Source: Symbiodinium natans (Eukaryota; Sar; Dinophyceae; Suessiales; Symbiodiniaceae). From it: a stretch of DNA of 51,063 bases. The stretch covers positions 82,501 to 133,563 of the forward strand of contig CAJNDS010000463.1 in assembly GCA_905221605.1 (NCBI GenBank), read 5' to 3'. Below, piece by piece: positions 34,733-44,591 of the stretch. The notes beneath the pieces were generated by a model. It made no database searches and was not told the origin of the DNA. It saw only the letters and a list, made by a program, of their open reading frames with translations. Within the stretch, counting starts at the first letter, position 1. Each line of letters starts with the position of its first letter. The position numbers and the translations under genes were made by a program.

Positions 34733-36002
34733 AGCTGCTCTACCTCAGAGCACATTCGCAGTCGCCGTTCTGACAAAGCTTAGAACTACTAGAACTACAC
34801 CTCTTGCACACCTGTTGCAAGCAGCAAGCCGCATTGTGCATGTACCTCCTGTCCACAAGAGCATCCTATCTTCGTCCCTTGTATTGATGTGACCAGCCTT
34901 GGCTGTGAAAACAGCTGCTACGTGCCTGCGGCTGTGAAGCAATCTCATGCAATGTCCGCCGGCCGCCTGCAATGCCCACACTCGCTTGTTTGTCGTGTCC
35001 AGGTCTTGACCGCCAGGGAGCGGCTTGGGCAGCGTCAGGGAAAGAAGCAGCTTGCGCAACTTGGCTTCAGGTTCATGCTACGGTTGTGTGGGCTGATGCC
35101 TCCCTCCGACTCGGGCGGGTATTCAAGTCACCTGTGAGTGTCGGGGTATAAGATCATGGCTTGCCCACACACTTGCTCACACAAACTTCTCAGTGGCCTC
35201 TGCACCCCCACCCCCCCATTTTTTGGCGATGGGGCTCTTCTTGTGTTCCGAGCTCTTCGTGCAGAGAAGAATCCGGGAAGCTGGGCCAAAACGGGCCAAA
35301 ACGCGCGGCGAAGAGGGCCTTTGAAACGAGCGGTTTGCAGGCCTCAACCCGGCCGCGCAAAAGGCGCTGCGCCAAACAATAGCACCCGCGGGTCCACGAA
35401 GTGGCGCAACGAAGTAATGTGGTAGTCTAGCGTCTATTCTATACGAGTAGACTCATTGCAGTTGCCCTTTCCCGCCGTTCTTTCAGTGCTCCTTGCCTTT
35501 GACATGTCGTGACTTTGCGACCTCTCGGAAGCTGCTCCCGTGAATCTCCGAGGATTCCACTCCCTCTTGCGACATTTTTTCGCCTCAGCTCAACCTCGGT
35601 GGGGTCTAAGTTAGGCTTAGGCAAGAAGATGCGGTTGCGGTGACCGTCTACGCTGCGTTCTTCCTACGCTTCCGGTACAACTTCAGCTCATGTCCAGTAA
35701 CTAAAGCTCGGCGTCAGGTGTTGAATTAGTCTCCAGTGCTTCTTTAGAGAATTCTGTGGTTTTTGGGGGGGGTTCTTCTTGGGGGGGCCGGGGCCTGAAG
35801 GAAGGCGGGGGGCGAGATCCTTGGGCCTTTGCCGCTGGCACAACTTGATGTCACTCTGAGTTGGTGGTTCTCCCTATCCATTTGCCTTGAAAGGTGCAAC
35901 TTCAAACAGAGCCAAGTGAGGAGGCCGAGGCCCGGAAGCCCCCTGACATTGACCAAATTCCGCTACAGCTCAGCTGCCGTTCCTTGCAGCTCCGGGTGCA
36001 AC
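34733..36002. other. Intergenic, no gene recognised
   Basis: Contains G-rich runs near 35765-35812 and no motif-bearing frame. Confidence 0.45.
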
Positions 36003-37275
36003 GGGCCCCCAAAGGGCCCCTGAAAGCCCGAAGAAGTGAGAACCGACGTCGTGCGCCAAATCGGCTCAGATCTTTGATCTTAGCCTTTTCCGAGAACGCT
36101 TTAGCACTTTCTACTACTGCTCTTTTCTGACAAGCCATGTGGCTCTTGTGCTTTGGAGCTCTCTTGTCGCAAGCCGGGGCCATTGTCGTGAAGCCCGCGC
36201 AGAACGCTGCGAAGGCCTTGAACGTGCAGAACGTGCCCCCGTGCGCAGGTACAGGCCCGATCTCCCTGCTGCAAGACCCCGTCCAGGATGCCTTTGACAG
36301 GATCTACACAAGGCACAGTTGGGGTGGCGACGGAGTTCATTGGTCCAAGTCGGGAGCCGGAAGCAACATCAACCAAGCAACGGAAGCCCTCTGCTCCGTG
36401 ATCTTTGAGGCCTTGCTGAAAGCTTCAAAGGAGAAGGAGGCAGCAGGAATGACCGAGTACGAGCTCAATCTCCTGGATGCTCCAAGCGGTGACTTCTTCT
36501 GGATGCCCGGGTGTCTCTCGCGAATGGCTTCCAAGCTTCCAGCCGGTGCCAGGCTCAACTACCAGGGAGTTGACGTTTCCGACGTGGCCACCGGCATCGC
36601 CGAGGGCAAGAGAGCTTCCGCCCAAGCATCCGTGCCGAAGGTCACCATCGAGCCCTTCAAAACGCTCAACCTCGCGGAGGCCGGCATCCTAGGACGGACC
36701 TTCCCAGCAAAGCACTTTGATGTGATCAACTGCCGGGATGCCCTTCAGCACAACGCCATGGAGCACGTGCACGCCATTCTCGGCAACTTCAACCTGGCGG
36801 GAACCTGGCTCGTGAACGATGTCGACACTGCGGGATCGAACGGCAAAGATATCCGGGCAGGGCAATTCAGGGCCATCGACATCACCGCAGCTCCCTTCAA
36901 CAACGTGCCAGAATGCCTTGAGGTTGGCCCAATCAAAAGGAAAGAGAATGAGAATTTTGGTATCTTTAAGCTGCCTGTGACAGCTTGAAGAGTCCCCTGG
37001 CCTGCCGCACTCACGAGCAGTTGCGGCGACATGCCAGACCCGGCCATGACCTCTATGTGCCCGGATTGGAAAAGCAAGATCATGACAGAGTGCCCAGTCT
37101 CTGATCTCACCCACCCTGCACTTCAAGCCCTCAACCCTCAGCCCCCCTCGAACGCCACATCCCCAACCTGCAAGTTAAACCAACTCTTCAAAAAGACAGA
37201 GCCTTACGCTTAGCACATCTAAGCCCTCAACCGCTAAGCCCGAGCAGGTGGGAGACCTCTTCGCCCATCTGCATC
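36003..37275 (+). repeat. Tandem gene duplication, unit 1
   Basis: This block matches 37403-38675 at an offset of exactly 1400 bp through the 5' leader and coding region. It then continues with indels past the stop codon to the sequence AGCAGGTGGGAG. The similarity covers about 130 bp upstream of the ATG. Confidence 0.95.
36137..36988 (+). CDS. Secreted class I methyltransferase-like protein, tandem copy 1
   Basis: A single-exon frame of 283 residues. The N-terminus (MWLLCFGALLSQAGAIVV) is a signal peptide. The body follows a class I methyltransferase fold: a Ser/Gly-rich SKSGAGSN lead, LLDAPSGDFFWMPG as the SAM-binding motif (usual form LDAPCGDF; here Ser replaces Cys), YQGVDVSD as motif II, FDVINCRDALQHN as motif IV, then NFNLAGTWLVNDVD. 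The family is one often seen in bacteria and protists. The substrate is unknown. A pyrimidine-rich tract ending TTTTCTGACAAG lies directly upstream of the ATG and could serve as a spliced-leader acceptor. The ATG is the first in frame. The absence of introns contrasts with its neighbours and may reflect retrotransposed cDNA origin. Confidence 0.88.
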   Translation: MWLLCFGALLSQAGAIVVKPAQNAAKALNVQNVPPCAGTGPISLLQDPVQDAFDRIYTRHSWGGDGVHWSKSGAGSNINQATEALCSVIFEALLKASKEKEAAGMTEYELNLLDAPSGDFFWMPGCLSRMASKLPAGARLNYQGVDVSDVATGIAEGKRASAQASVPKVTIEPFKTLNLAEAGILGRTFPAKHFDVINCRDALQHNAMEHVHAILGNFNLAGTWLVNDVDTAGSNGKDIRAGQFRAIDITAAPFNNVPECLEVGPIKRKENENFGIFKLPVTA

Positions 37276-37402
37276 ATGCATGGTGATGGTGACGCGAATG
37301 CGGGAGGCCGGGGCCTTTAGGCGCTTGAGACTCTTGCGGATTTTGTGCCTGGGGCTCCTGGCTTTTTCCATGAGGACCCCAAGCCCCCAAAGGCCAGCAA
37401 TG

Positions 37403-38675
37403 GGGCCCCCAAAGGGCCCCTGAAAGCCCGAAGAAGTGAGAACCGACGCCGTGCGCCAAATCGGCTCAGATCTTTGATCTTAGCCTTTTCCGAGAACGCT
37501 TTAGCACTTTCTACTACTGCTCTTTTCTGACAAGCCATGTGGCTCTTGTGCTTTGGAGCTCTCTTGTCGCAAGCCGGGGCCATTGTCGTGAAGCCCGCGC
37601 AGAACGCTGCGAAGGCCTTGAACGTGCAGAACGTGCCCCCGTGCGCAGGTACAGGCCCGATCTCCCTGCTGCAAGACCCCGTCCAGGATGCCTTTGACAG
37701 GATCTACACAAGGCACAGTTGGGGTGGCGACGGGGTTCATTGGTCCAAGTCGGGAGCCGGAAGCAACATCAACCAAGCAACAGAAGCCCTCTGCTCCGTG
37801 ATCTTTGAGGCCTTGCTGAAAGCTTCAAAGGAGAAGGAGGCAGCAGGAATGACCGAGTACGAGCTCAATCTCCTGGATGCTCCAAGCGGTGACTTCTTCT
37901 GGATGCCCGGGTGTCTCTCGCGAATGGCTTCCAAGCTTCCAGCCGGTGCCAGGCTCAACTACCAGGGAGTTGACGTTTCCGACGTGGCCACCGGCATCGC
38001 CGAGGGCAAGAGAGCTTCCGCTCAAGCATCCGTGCCGAAGGTCACCATCGAGCCCTTCAAAACGCTCAACCTCGCGGAGGCCGGCATCCTAGGACGGACC
38101 TTCCCAGCAAAGCACTTTGATGTGATCAACTGCCGGGATGCCCTTCAGCACAACGCCATGGAGCACGTGCACGCCATTCTCGGCAACTTCAACCTGGCGG
38201 GAACCTGGCTCGTGAACGATGTCGACACTGCGGGATCGAACGGCAAAGATATCCGGGCAGGGCAATTCAGGGCCATCGACATCACCGCAGCTCCCTTCAA
38301 CAACGTGCCAGAATGCCTTGAGGTTGGCCCAATCAAAAGGAAAGAGAATGAGAATTTTGGTATCTTTAAGCTGCCTGTGACAGCTTGAAGAGTCCCCTGG
38401 CCTGCCGCACTCACGAGCAGTTGCGGCGACATGCCAGACCCGGCCATGACCTCTATGTGCCCGGAGTGTTGAGAAAAGCGAGATGCAGGGTGGTTTTCGG
38501 ATCTGACAGAGTGCGTGCCCAGTCTCTGATCTCACCAACCCTGCACCCACCTTCCAACTCCACCCCAAGTGCCCCCCAAATGCTCCCCGTAACCCCTGAA
38601 GGCACGCCTGAGATCCGGAACCCTTGAACTGCTAAGCCCGAGCAGGTGGGAGGCCTCGTCGCCCACTTGGCGCAG
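37403..38675 (+). repeat. Tandem gene duplication, unit 2
   Basis: The second copy of 36003-37275. The spacer between the two coding regions is about 550 bp. After the stop codon the copies diverge by small insertions and deletions, while coding parts differ at only three bases that I found. Confidence 0.95.
37537..38388 (+). CDS. Secreted class I methyltransferase-like protein, tandem copy 2
   Basis: The predicted protein is identical to that of copy 1 (283 residues, same signal peptide, LDAPSGDFFW, YQGVDV and NCRDALQHN). Three base differences were seen in the coding region (37733, 37782, 38022) and all are synonymous. Near-identical tandem copies separated by short spacers are a known dinoflagellate gene arrangement and are often processed by spliced-leader trans-splicing. 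The upstream pyrimidine tract and acceptor-like AG are conserved in this copy. Confidence 0.88.
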   Translation: MWLLCFGALLSQAGAIVVKPAQNAAKALNVQNVPPCAGTGPISLLQDPVQDAFDRIYTRHSWGGDGVHWSKSGAGSNINQATEALCSVIFEALLKASKEKEAAGMTEYELNLLDAPSGDFFWMPGCLSRMASKLPAGARLNYQGVDVSDVATGIAEGKRASAQASVPKVTIEPFKTLNLAEAGILGRTFPAKHFDVINCRDALQHNAMEHVHAILGNFNLAGTWLVNDVDTAGSNGKDIRAGQFRAIDITAAPFNNVPECLEVGPIKRKENENFGIFKLPVTA

Positions 38676-39102
38676 TCACTTGGGGCGCCAAGGGCTGTAT
38701 GGAAGGCCACAAGCTCTGCTTTGAAAAATTCGGCGTTTGTCACGTGTTGTGGTTTTTCCAAGGGTCCAGCAGCCGGGGGTCCCAGCTCAGAAGTGTTTAG
38801 GGGCAGTTGGCCACGAACCGTCATTTTGCTGCAGCCTCTTAAGATTTGTAGAGCAAAATCTCCTCAGCAGGATGACGCAACATGTGGGTAAATTCTTCGA
38901 CGGGGGGGGTAAGCCCCTCAGTTTGCTCAACTTGGACCTGTTCGGGTGACACAGCCCTCGCGCACTGTCATGTCCACCGACTGAACCTCCTAAAAGGACA
39001 AAGAGCGAGGCTCCGGAGGCCGCAGCGTCTTTTGTCTTCTCAACCGAACCTGTTTTTGTGTTTAGCCGCCCACTCAGAAGTAGTTCGGTGCGCTGGTGGC
39101 GT
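38676..39102. other. Spacer, no gene recognised
   Basis: Nothing supported. A GTTCGGTGCGCTGGTGG stretch leads into the signal-peptide exon at 39103. Confidence 0.4.
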
Positions 39103-42100
39103 ATGCTTGCTGCTCTCCTGGGCCTGGCATGCCTGGCTTCGCATGCCTTGGAACACCAGGACTTCGCCGGCTGGGCGAAACCAATGAAGGGTGCAGGGTT
39201 TAGGGTTTAGGGTTCAGGGTTCAGGGTTTAGGGTTCAGGGTTTAGGGTAAGTTCACTGGAGGGGTTCTGGGTTTTGCCATGGGCCATTATAGGCCAGCGG
39301 TGACATGCATCTTCGTGGCCAGGACTCTAGCTCTTTATCAGACTCGCGCCTGAGCTTCTCGGCGGCCGTAGCCGAAAACATGGGCTCTGCATGTTTCGCC
39401 ATATGCTTCGTCTCGCAGTCTTTGTGTCTTCGTGTGCCTGAACCCTAAACCCTAAACCCTAAACCCCAAACTCTAAAGCCTAAAGCCTAAAGCCTAAAGC
39501 CTAAACCCTAAACCCTAAACCCCAAACCCTAAACCCTAAACCCTAAACCCAGACAAGGTCAGGAACACGGCTGTCCCAGTGATGGCGAGTCCACCTGCGG
39601 TACAGCGGCCGAAGATCCGACCCATCAGTGGGAGGCACCGGGTTTGGGGTTTAGGGTTTAGGGTTTCGGGTTTAGGGTTGGGTCAGACCACTATAAGCCA
39701 AAGATGAGGGATGAGAGCAGGCCTCTTTTTTTTGTTTTTTTGCACATATCTCCCTCCCATTGACTCTTACTATGTTTAGACTCCCTCTTTGTCTGAAGGT
39801 GGCAGCTGTTTTTGTTGCAAGATGGGTGTGTGGTGTAGGGTTTGAGGGGAGTCTTCAGGGCCGCTCTCACCTTCATCCCAAAGCCGCCTTTCCACCCCCT
39901 TTCAAAGCCTCTTTTTGAAACCTAAACCCTAGACCCTAGACCCTAAACCCTAAACCCTGAACCCTGCGTCTAAATTTAAGGCCCCGAAAGCCCCACCTGA
40001 TCTCAGGCCGCCTCGCTCCTCCAGGTCCCCGCCCGCAATGGTGAGGGGTCCCACGACCACCACTACCGCCACTATCACTACGCCCTCTATGTTCCGCTGC
40101 CCGATAACCATAAGCACAGCACTGCTCTGTATGCAAGCGTCTTGGAGCGGCTGTGCTCATGGAGTAGGAACCAGGATATGGATGAGGAGAAGAAAGTGGT
40201 CAGGGTCGTGGGCGACCTTCGAGCCATCGAGGAGCTGGCGCCGAGCTGCAAGGACATGACGCACGGCGCCTCCTTCACATTGAGGGACCTGGACTACAAT
40301 GACGTCGTGGCGGAGCTTCCGGAGGAAGGGTCCAAGACTTGCACTCTGAAGTTTCTGGGGCCGGAGCTCCAGCACGACCTTGCCGCTTGGCTGCTTCCGG
40401 GGAGCAGAATGGAGCAGAGGGTTCCAAAAATGATCACTGAGAATATGTCTCAGGGGCTCTGTCTTGTTGTGCTTGTTATGCTTGTTGTGTTTGTTGTGCT
40501 TGTTGTGTCTAGGAAGGCTTCCGAAGGCTTCGGAAATCTGGGTTTGTGTTGGCGAGATTGCCTAGCCTTGTCTAGCCCAGGTGAAGATCTGGCTGAACAA
40601 AGTGGTAGTGTTGTGCAAGCTCGCGTCGGAGCATCCGGATGCTGTCACGACTTTGTCGGACGTGAACAGCAACGGGAACCAGCTGAGCACCTCGCCTTAG
40701 GAGCTTCCGGTTTTGGCTCGTATGGCTTGCAGTCAGTTTTCTGTCGGATGTACGAATATCCCCTCGACGGGGCGCCGTAGTAAGTCCCCGCTAGAGTCAG
40801 GCTGGGCCACGGAAGTCGGCTGGCGCGAGCTGCAGTATGGGTGCTTGGGGACGCGACAATACAAGTCGCGTGAAGGTAGGAGGTTCTCGTGGCGTGGGGC
40901 GCTGTTATGGCAAAGTCTTTGGGGGTGGATCTCCTTTTCGTGCGCGCGGCTGAGGTTCGTAGACTGCTGACTTTCCCCGCATTTTTGGCCTGAGATACTT
41001 CTGAGGTGGTTCAGCAACGAGCAGTGTCAAGGGGATGTGACGACCTGGGCCAAGTACATGGCGATTCGAGGCCGGGATTGCCCGCGCTTGCTGGAGGCCT
41101 GGGAGGAAGAGCTTGACAAGATCCGTGCCTCAGCCCAAAATAATGTTTTATGGGCTTGTTTTGGGGGTCTCCGAAAAGAGGGCGCTCTTTTAGCCCTTCC
41201 TTGTGATGGGGATGCCTATGAACAGGATTTTTTGTGGTCAATACCAAGACACTATGTTGTTTAAAGCAGGCGTTGTGGAAAGCTCTGTTTGCCTTCAGCA
41301 TTTCGCAGTTGAGTGTGTAGTGACCGGGCTCGGGCTCAGCTACTCTGATTGTTTGTTCGCTTGTTCGTTGGATTAGATGCATCGTCTTGCAAATTTTTGC
41401 AAACTCAAGCAAAGAGCGAATGAGCACAGACAGAATCAGCAATGGGTGAGCAGACCCACGGTTTGGAAGGGTGAATGACTCAGTTTGCCATTGTTTTTGT
41501 CATCCTTACCTCTGTGGGGCAGCATTCCTATTTTCAGCAAGGGCGCCTAGCATGGAGCTGCAGCAAAGAAGAAGCAAGAAGCACGAATCACTAGTGAAGA
41601 ATGGCCGGTTCTTTTCCAAGGGAAGTTACATGAGCCTCCCTTACCTCCTTGAAAGGGCTCTGAAGAATGGGCCCTTGGGTTGCAAAGGGTACAAGAAGGG
41701 GGTATATATGGGGTCCCTTGTTAAAGGGCCCATATGAAGGGACCATGTAACCCTTAGATCTTTCGGCCTCAAAGTTCATGCTCTTGGGCTCTTGGGCTGC
41801 CTTTGTAGCGCCCGCCCAGTGGGGCAGAGGCCTTTTTACCAGTCACCCGCAATGAGAAGAAATGCCTCCAAAAAGAGCAAGCCTTATTCCTGTAAGCCCC
41901 TGTACCACCCCTCCAAAAACTGGCCGAGAAACCCTCGCTTCGACCTCTGCGCTGAAAAGGTGGAGTGAGTTGACAGCCTGAGGTCAGTTTCCCAGGACCT
42001 GCCCATGCTTCGACGAGGAGTGGATCCTCTCGGAGCTCCGCGAACGGCGGCCGGAGCTCTTCGACCTCCAGGGGGATCCCGTGCTTCTGGAGGAAGAAGT

Positions 42101-42161
42101 GGACTCCTTCCCAGGCACCTTCCTCCAAGAGCTCCTGCAAGAGCTCCTGGGGCCGCCTTAG
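39103..42161 (+). CDS. Secreted protein of unknown family, at least six exons
   Basis: Model: 39103-39190, 39558-39634, 40007-40420, 40581-40681, 41006-about 41139, 41996-42161. The first four joins keep frame. Exon 1 is a signal peptide (MLAALLGLACLASHALE). Exon 2 is Cys-bearing (GCPSDGESTCGTAAEDP). Exon 3 opens AASLLQ, then YRHYHYALYVPLPDNHKHST and a charged region. Exon 4 reads VKIWLNKVVVLCKLASEHPD followed by LSDVN. Exon 5 reads WFSNEQCQGD and AKYMAIRGRDCPRLLEAWEE. The last exon reads TCPCFDEEWILSELRERRPE, DSFPGTF and ends LLGPP. The W-x-x-K...D-x-N pattern in exon 4 and Cys-Phe-Asp-Glu-Glu in exon 6 are faintly like GT-A glycosyltransferases, but I do not assign a family. Intron starts are GT, GC, GT and GC. 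The last join (41139 to 41996) is unresolved and may hide another exon. Introns 1 and 2 are bounded by telomere-like arrays. Confidence 0.72.
39194..39248. repeat. G-strand telomere-like array, 5' end of intron 1
   Basis: GGGTTTA and GGGTTCA units start four bases after the proposed donor at 39191. Confidence 0.95.
39437..39550. repeat. C-strand telomere-like array, 3' end of intron 1
   Basis: CCCTAAA units with AGCCTAA variants end seven bases before the acceptor of exon 2 (39558). Confidence 0.95.
39640..39682. repeat. G-strand telomere-like array, 5' end of intron 2
   Basis: GGGTTTG, GGGTTTA and GGGTTTC units begin five bases into the proposed intron at 39635. Confidence 0.95.
39921..39965. 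repeat. C-strand telomere-like array, 3' part of intron 2
   Basis: CCTAAACCCTAGACCCTAGA and further units lie about 40 bases before the exon 3 acceptor at 40007. Confidence 0.95.
41618..41755. mobile_element. MITE-like foldback element inside an intron
   Basis: The ends AAGGGAAGTTACATGAGCC and, on the other side, the complement of AAGGGTTACATGGTCCC form imperfect terminal inverted repeats. The interior has further GGGCCC/AAGGG inverted motifs. It sits between the last two exons of the unknown secreted gene. Confidence 0.6.
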
Positions 42162-43567
42162 TAGCCCCTCACACCCGCAACCCACGAAGCCCTCTCGAGA
42201 CCGTCTCGACCCTCATCTCTCCCCCCCCCCCAAACAAACAAGCGAAATGCCATCCTCCCCCCGAGATCCCAGGTGACGAATTTTCCCCGCGGTCCTCTGC
42301 GATCAGGTGGCAGAGTCCTTGTTGAGTGACACCCCTACGAGCTGGGTTGGCTGTTTCAACTTCTCCCTTGAACAAGAAGGATCTCCTGAGCCAGTCCGAG
42401 AGCTAGATCGTAGCCACGAGCCACCCAAGGCTCATAGTGGCGTGCGTAGGAGAAACCCTCCTTGCAAGGTGTTGTGGGCCAAAGGCCCGCAACATTGCAG
42501 GAAGTGCACGTTGAGACGCAGTGAGAGCTTTGATTATCACGTGGTGGCCGTAGGCCACCTCTTGTGGGCGCGTGATCTCGCGTGATGATGGCCTCTCAAA
42601 GCCATTTTTCCAGCGCGGTTCAGAAGAACTTCAGAAAGTCGTGGAATGTTTCGGCATGCTTGACACGTTTTACCCAGTAGTTCTTGACGAAGTCATCAAC
42701 TGGTGGGTATACAACAGGATGGAGTTGATTCTGGGAGTTCTTCATCACGTATCTACAGCACTAATGGTTGATGCGTTGATAGTTACTTGGGTCGGGGAAT
42801 GTTGCAGTCGCAGCAGTTATGGGCCGCCCTCAGAAGTAGGAGCGGGCTGTGCGAGTGAGCCACAGCGCTTGGCAATGTGGTGTAAAATGCTCTTACGAAG
42901 TGCGAAGCGCGAGAAGGATAACTCGGGGATTCTGGCGGGGGGATCCCTTCAAACTCGGATATCAGAGGTCTCCGCGTTGTACACGTAGTCGAGAACGCAG
43001 CTGAACCCCATGCCTGCATGTGAACACTGCAAGAACATGCCGAAGACCCGGCAAGGGAGATCCTTGCAGTGCCTGCCCTGGCTTCCCCCGGACATGGAAT
43101 GAATCTGCCGCAGTTGTCGTTTTTCGAACCCGAACCGTGGAATCTTGTGTATGTTCCCATGCTTGCTCTTATTCTTGCATGCCTGGCTTGCCTGGTTCGC
43201 CAGCACACTGCTTCGGGAAGACCAGGGCGGTAGCGAGGCGAGTTTTCAGCTTGTTTTTTGCTACTTTTGTTACAAGTTTTGCCTAATTGTCTTGCCGAGG
43301 ATGGCAGGTCGCTGGCAAAGGGATGCAAGCACCACTCGCAGTGTTGTGTCTGCGCGTTGCCACGCGACCAGAACAGCAGCACCAGCATGGAACTCCAAGC
43401 ACCTTCTCTCCAGAGCATCCCGAGCGCACACCAGAATTAGAGAACGCTTTTGATATGCACTCAATGCTCCAAGTCTGGGATGACAAGCACATGAAGCCTT
43501 TTGCCCAACCTGCTCGCCCTGCGCGCCCGCGCCGCCCCAGATCCAGAGGGTTATCGTTCGCCTGTAA
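42162..43567. other. No gene recognised; two small hairpins
   Basis: GTTGTGGGCC-AAA-GGCCCGCAAC (about 42469-42492) and GGTGGCC-GTA-GGCCACC (about 42543-42559) are compact stem-loops 50 bases apart. Otherwise nothing is supported. Confidence 0.4.
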
Positions 43568-43792
43568 AGGCCCAGAAACCCCAAAGGCCCCCGAGAGCCC
43601 AAACCCGAGGACAGGCCCAGAAACCCCACAGGCCTCCGAAACCCTAGGACATTGTCCTAGGATTTTTCTGGCTTCCCACGGCCCGGAAAAGCCTGTAAAG
43701 GCCCAGAAACCCCAAAAGCCCCCGAGAGCCCAAACCCTAGGACATTTTCCGTAGGGTTTTTCTGCCTTCCCACGGCCCTGAAAGGCCTGTAA
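43568..43792. repeat. Duplicated GGCCCAGAAACCCC block
   Basis: A roughly 130-bp unit (GGCCCAGAAACCCC...GAGAGCCCAAACCC...CCTAGGACATT...TTTTTCTG.CTTCCCACGGCCC) occurs about twice (from 43568 and from 43697). Copy 1 contains the short palindrome CCTAGGACATTGTCCTAGG. Confidence 0.75.
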
Positions 43793-43797
43793 AGCTA

Positions 43798-43930
43798 AAC
43801 CCTAAACCCTAAACCCTAAACCCTAAACCCTGAACCCTGAACCCTGAACCCTGAACCCTGAACCCTGAACCCTGAACCCTGAACCCTGAACCCTGAACCC
43901 TGAACCCTGAACCCTGAACCCTGAACCCTA
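43798..43930. repeat. C-strand telomere-like array (CCCTAAA then CCCTGAA)
   Basis: A few CCCTAAA units are followed by about 14 uniform CCCTGAA units. This is again a block of a homogenised variant. Confidence 0.97.
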
Positions 43931-44408
43931 ATCCCAACTTAAGGAAAGACATTGAAAGACCAACGAGCGATACGGCTGATAACCCGTTGAAAGCTCAGAA
44001 TCTTTGATGCCCAGGCACGTCAGGGCAGGCAACACAAGGGCCGAGCGCAAAGGGTTAGGGCAACCACAAGCCCTCAACCCGGACACAGTGCACGCTTCAA
44101 GAGCGCATGTTTTGCTCCTTGCGCCAACATTCACGTAGGTTCATGCCTTCATGGTAAACCCAGAATACTGGAAATACTGCCAACGGCAGTAGCCTTTACA
44201 TGGAGGTAGGTCGTAATTCTACAGTAATAGCAAGAAAAGATAGCAACATAGAATACGTACACGGTGTAGTTTACTGTATAGATATATGTGTATATATATA
44301 TACACAGAATCTAGAGTGTTTTTTCATATAATGTACAAAATAATTTGAGCGTTCAACAATTGTCGGCTTCTTTGCAGTTCAAGTTTACAAAGTCGCAGTT
44401 TTTGGCTC

Positions 44409-44591
44409 ATGACTGTCCCGATGGCCGTGAGAATCGCTCGCGGGATGCTTGGCGTGGTCGTGCTGGTCTTGGCCACGAAGATGACGGAAGCTGGTGCCTG
44501 TGCCGCCACAGCGGAGTGCTTGGGCGGAAATGTCACAGGGGACCAAGCCGTCTTCATCCAGTCAAAAGTTGCCCCAAGAGATTATCTTGCA
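44409..44591 (+). CDS. Signal-peptide exon of a secreted protein
   Basis: ATG at 44409 (or 44421) opens MAVRIARGMLGVVVLVLATK, a hydrophobic signal peptide, followed by CAATAECLGGNV and a VFIQSK stretch comparable to the Leu-Leu-Gln region of neighbouring secreted proteins. The frame stays open to 44702, but coding character fades after about 44591, so a donor probably lies near there. It could be the first exon of the mucin-like gene starting in this model at 45903, with other exons between. That link is inference. TTTTTGGCTCATG lies directly upstream of the ATG. Confidence 0.5.

Noticed and set aside
40704-40724. GGTTTTGGCTCG resembling a spliced-leader relic
   Set aside because: It matches only nine or ten bases and lies inside a well-supported intron (40682-41005), not next to a coding start.
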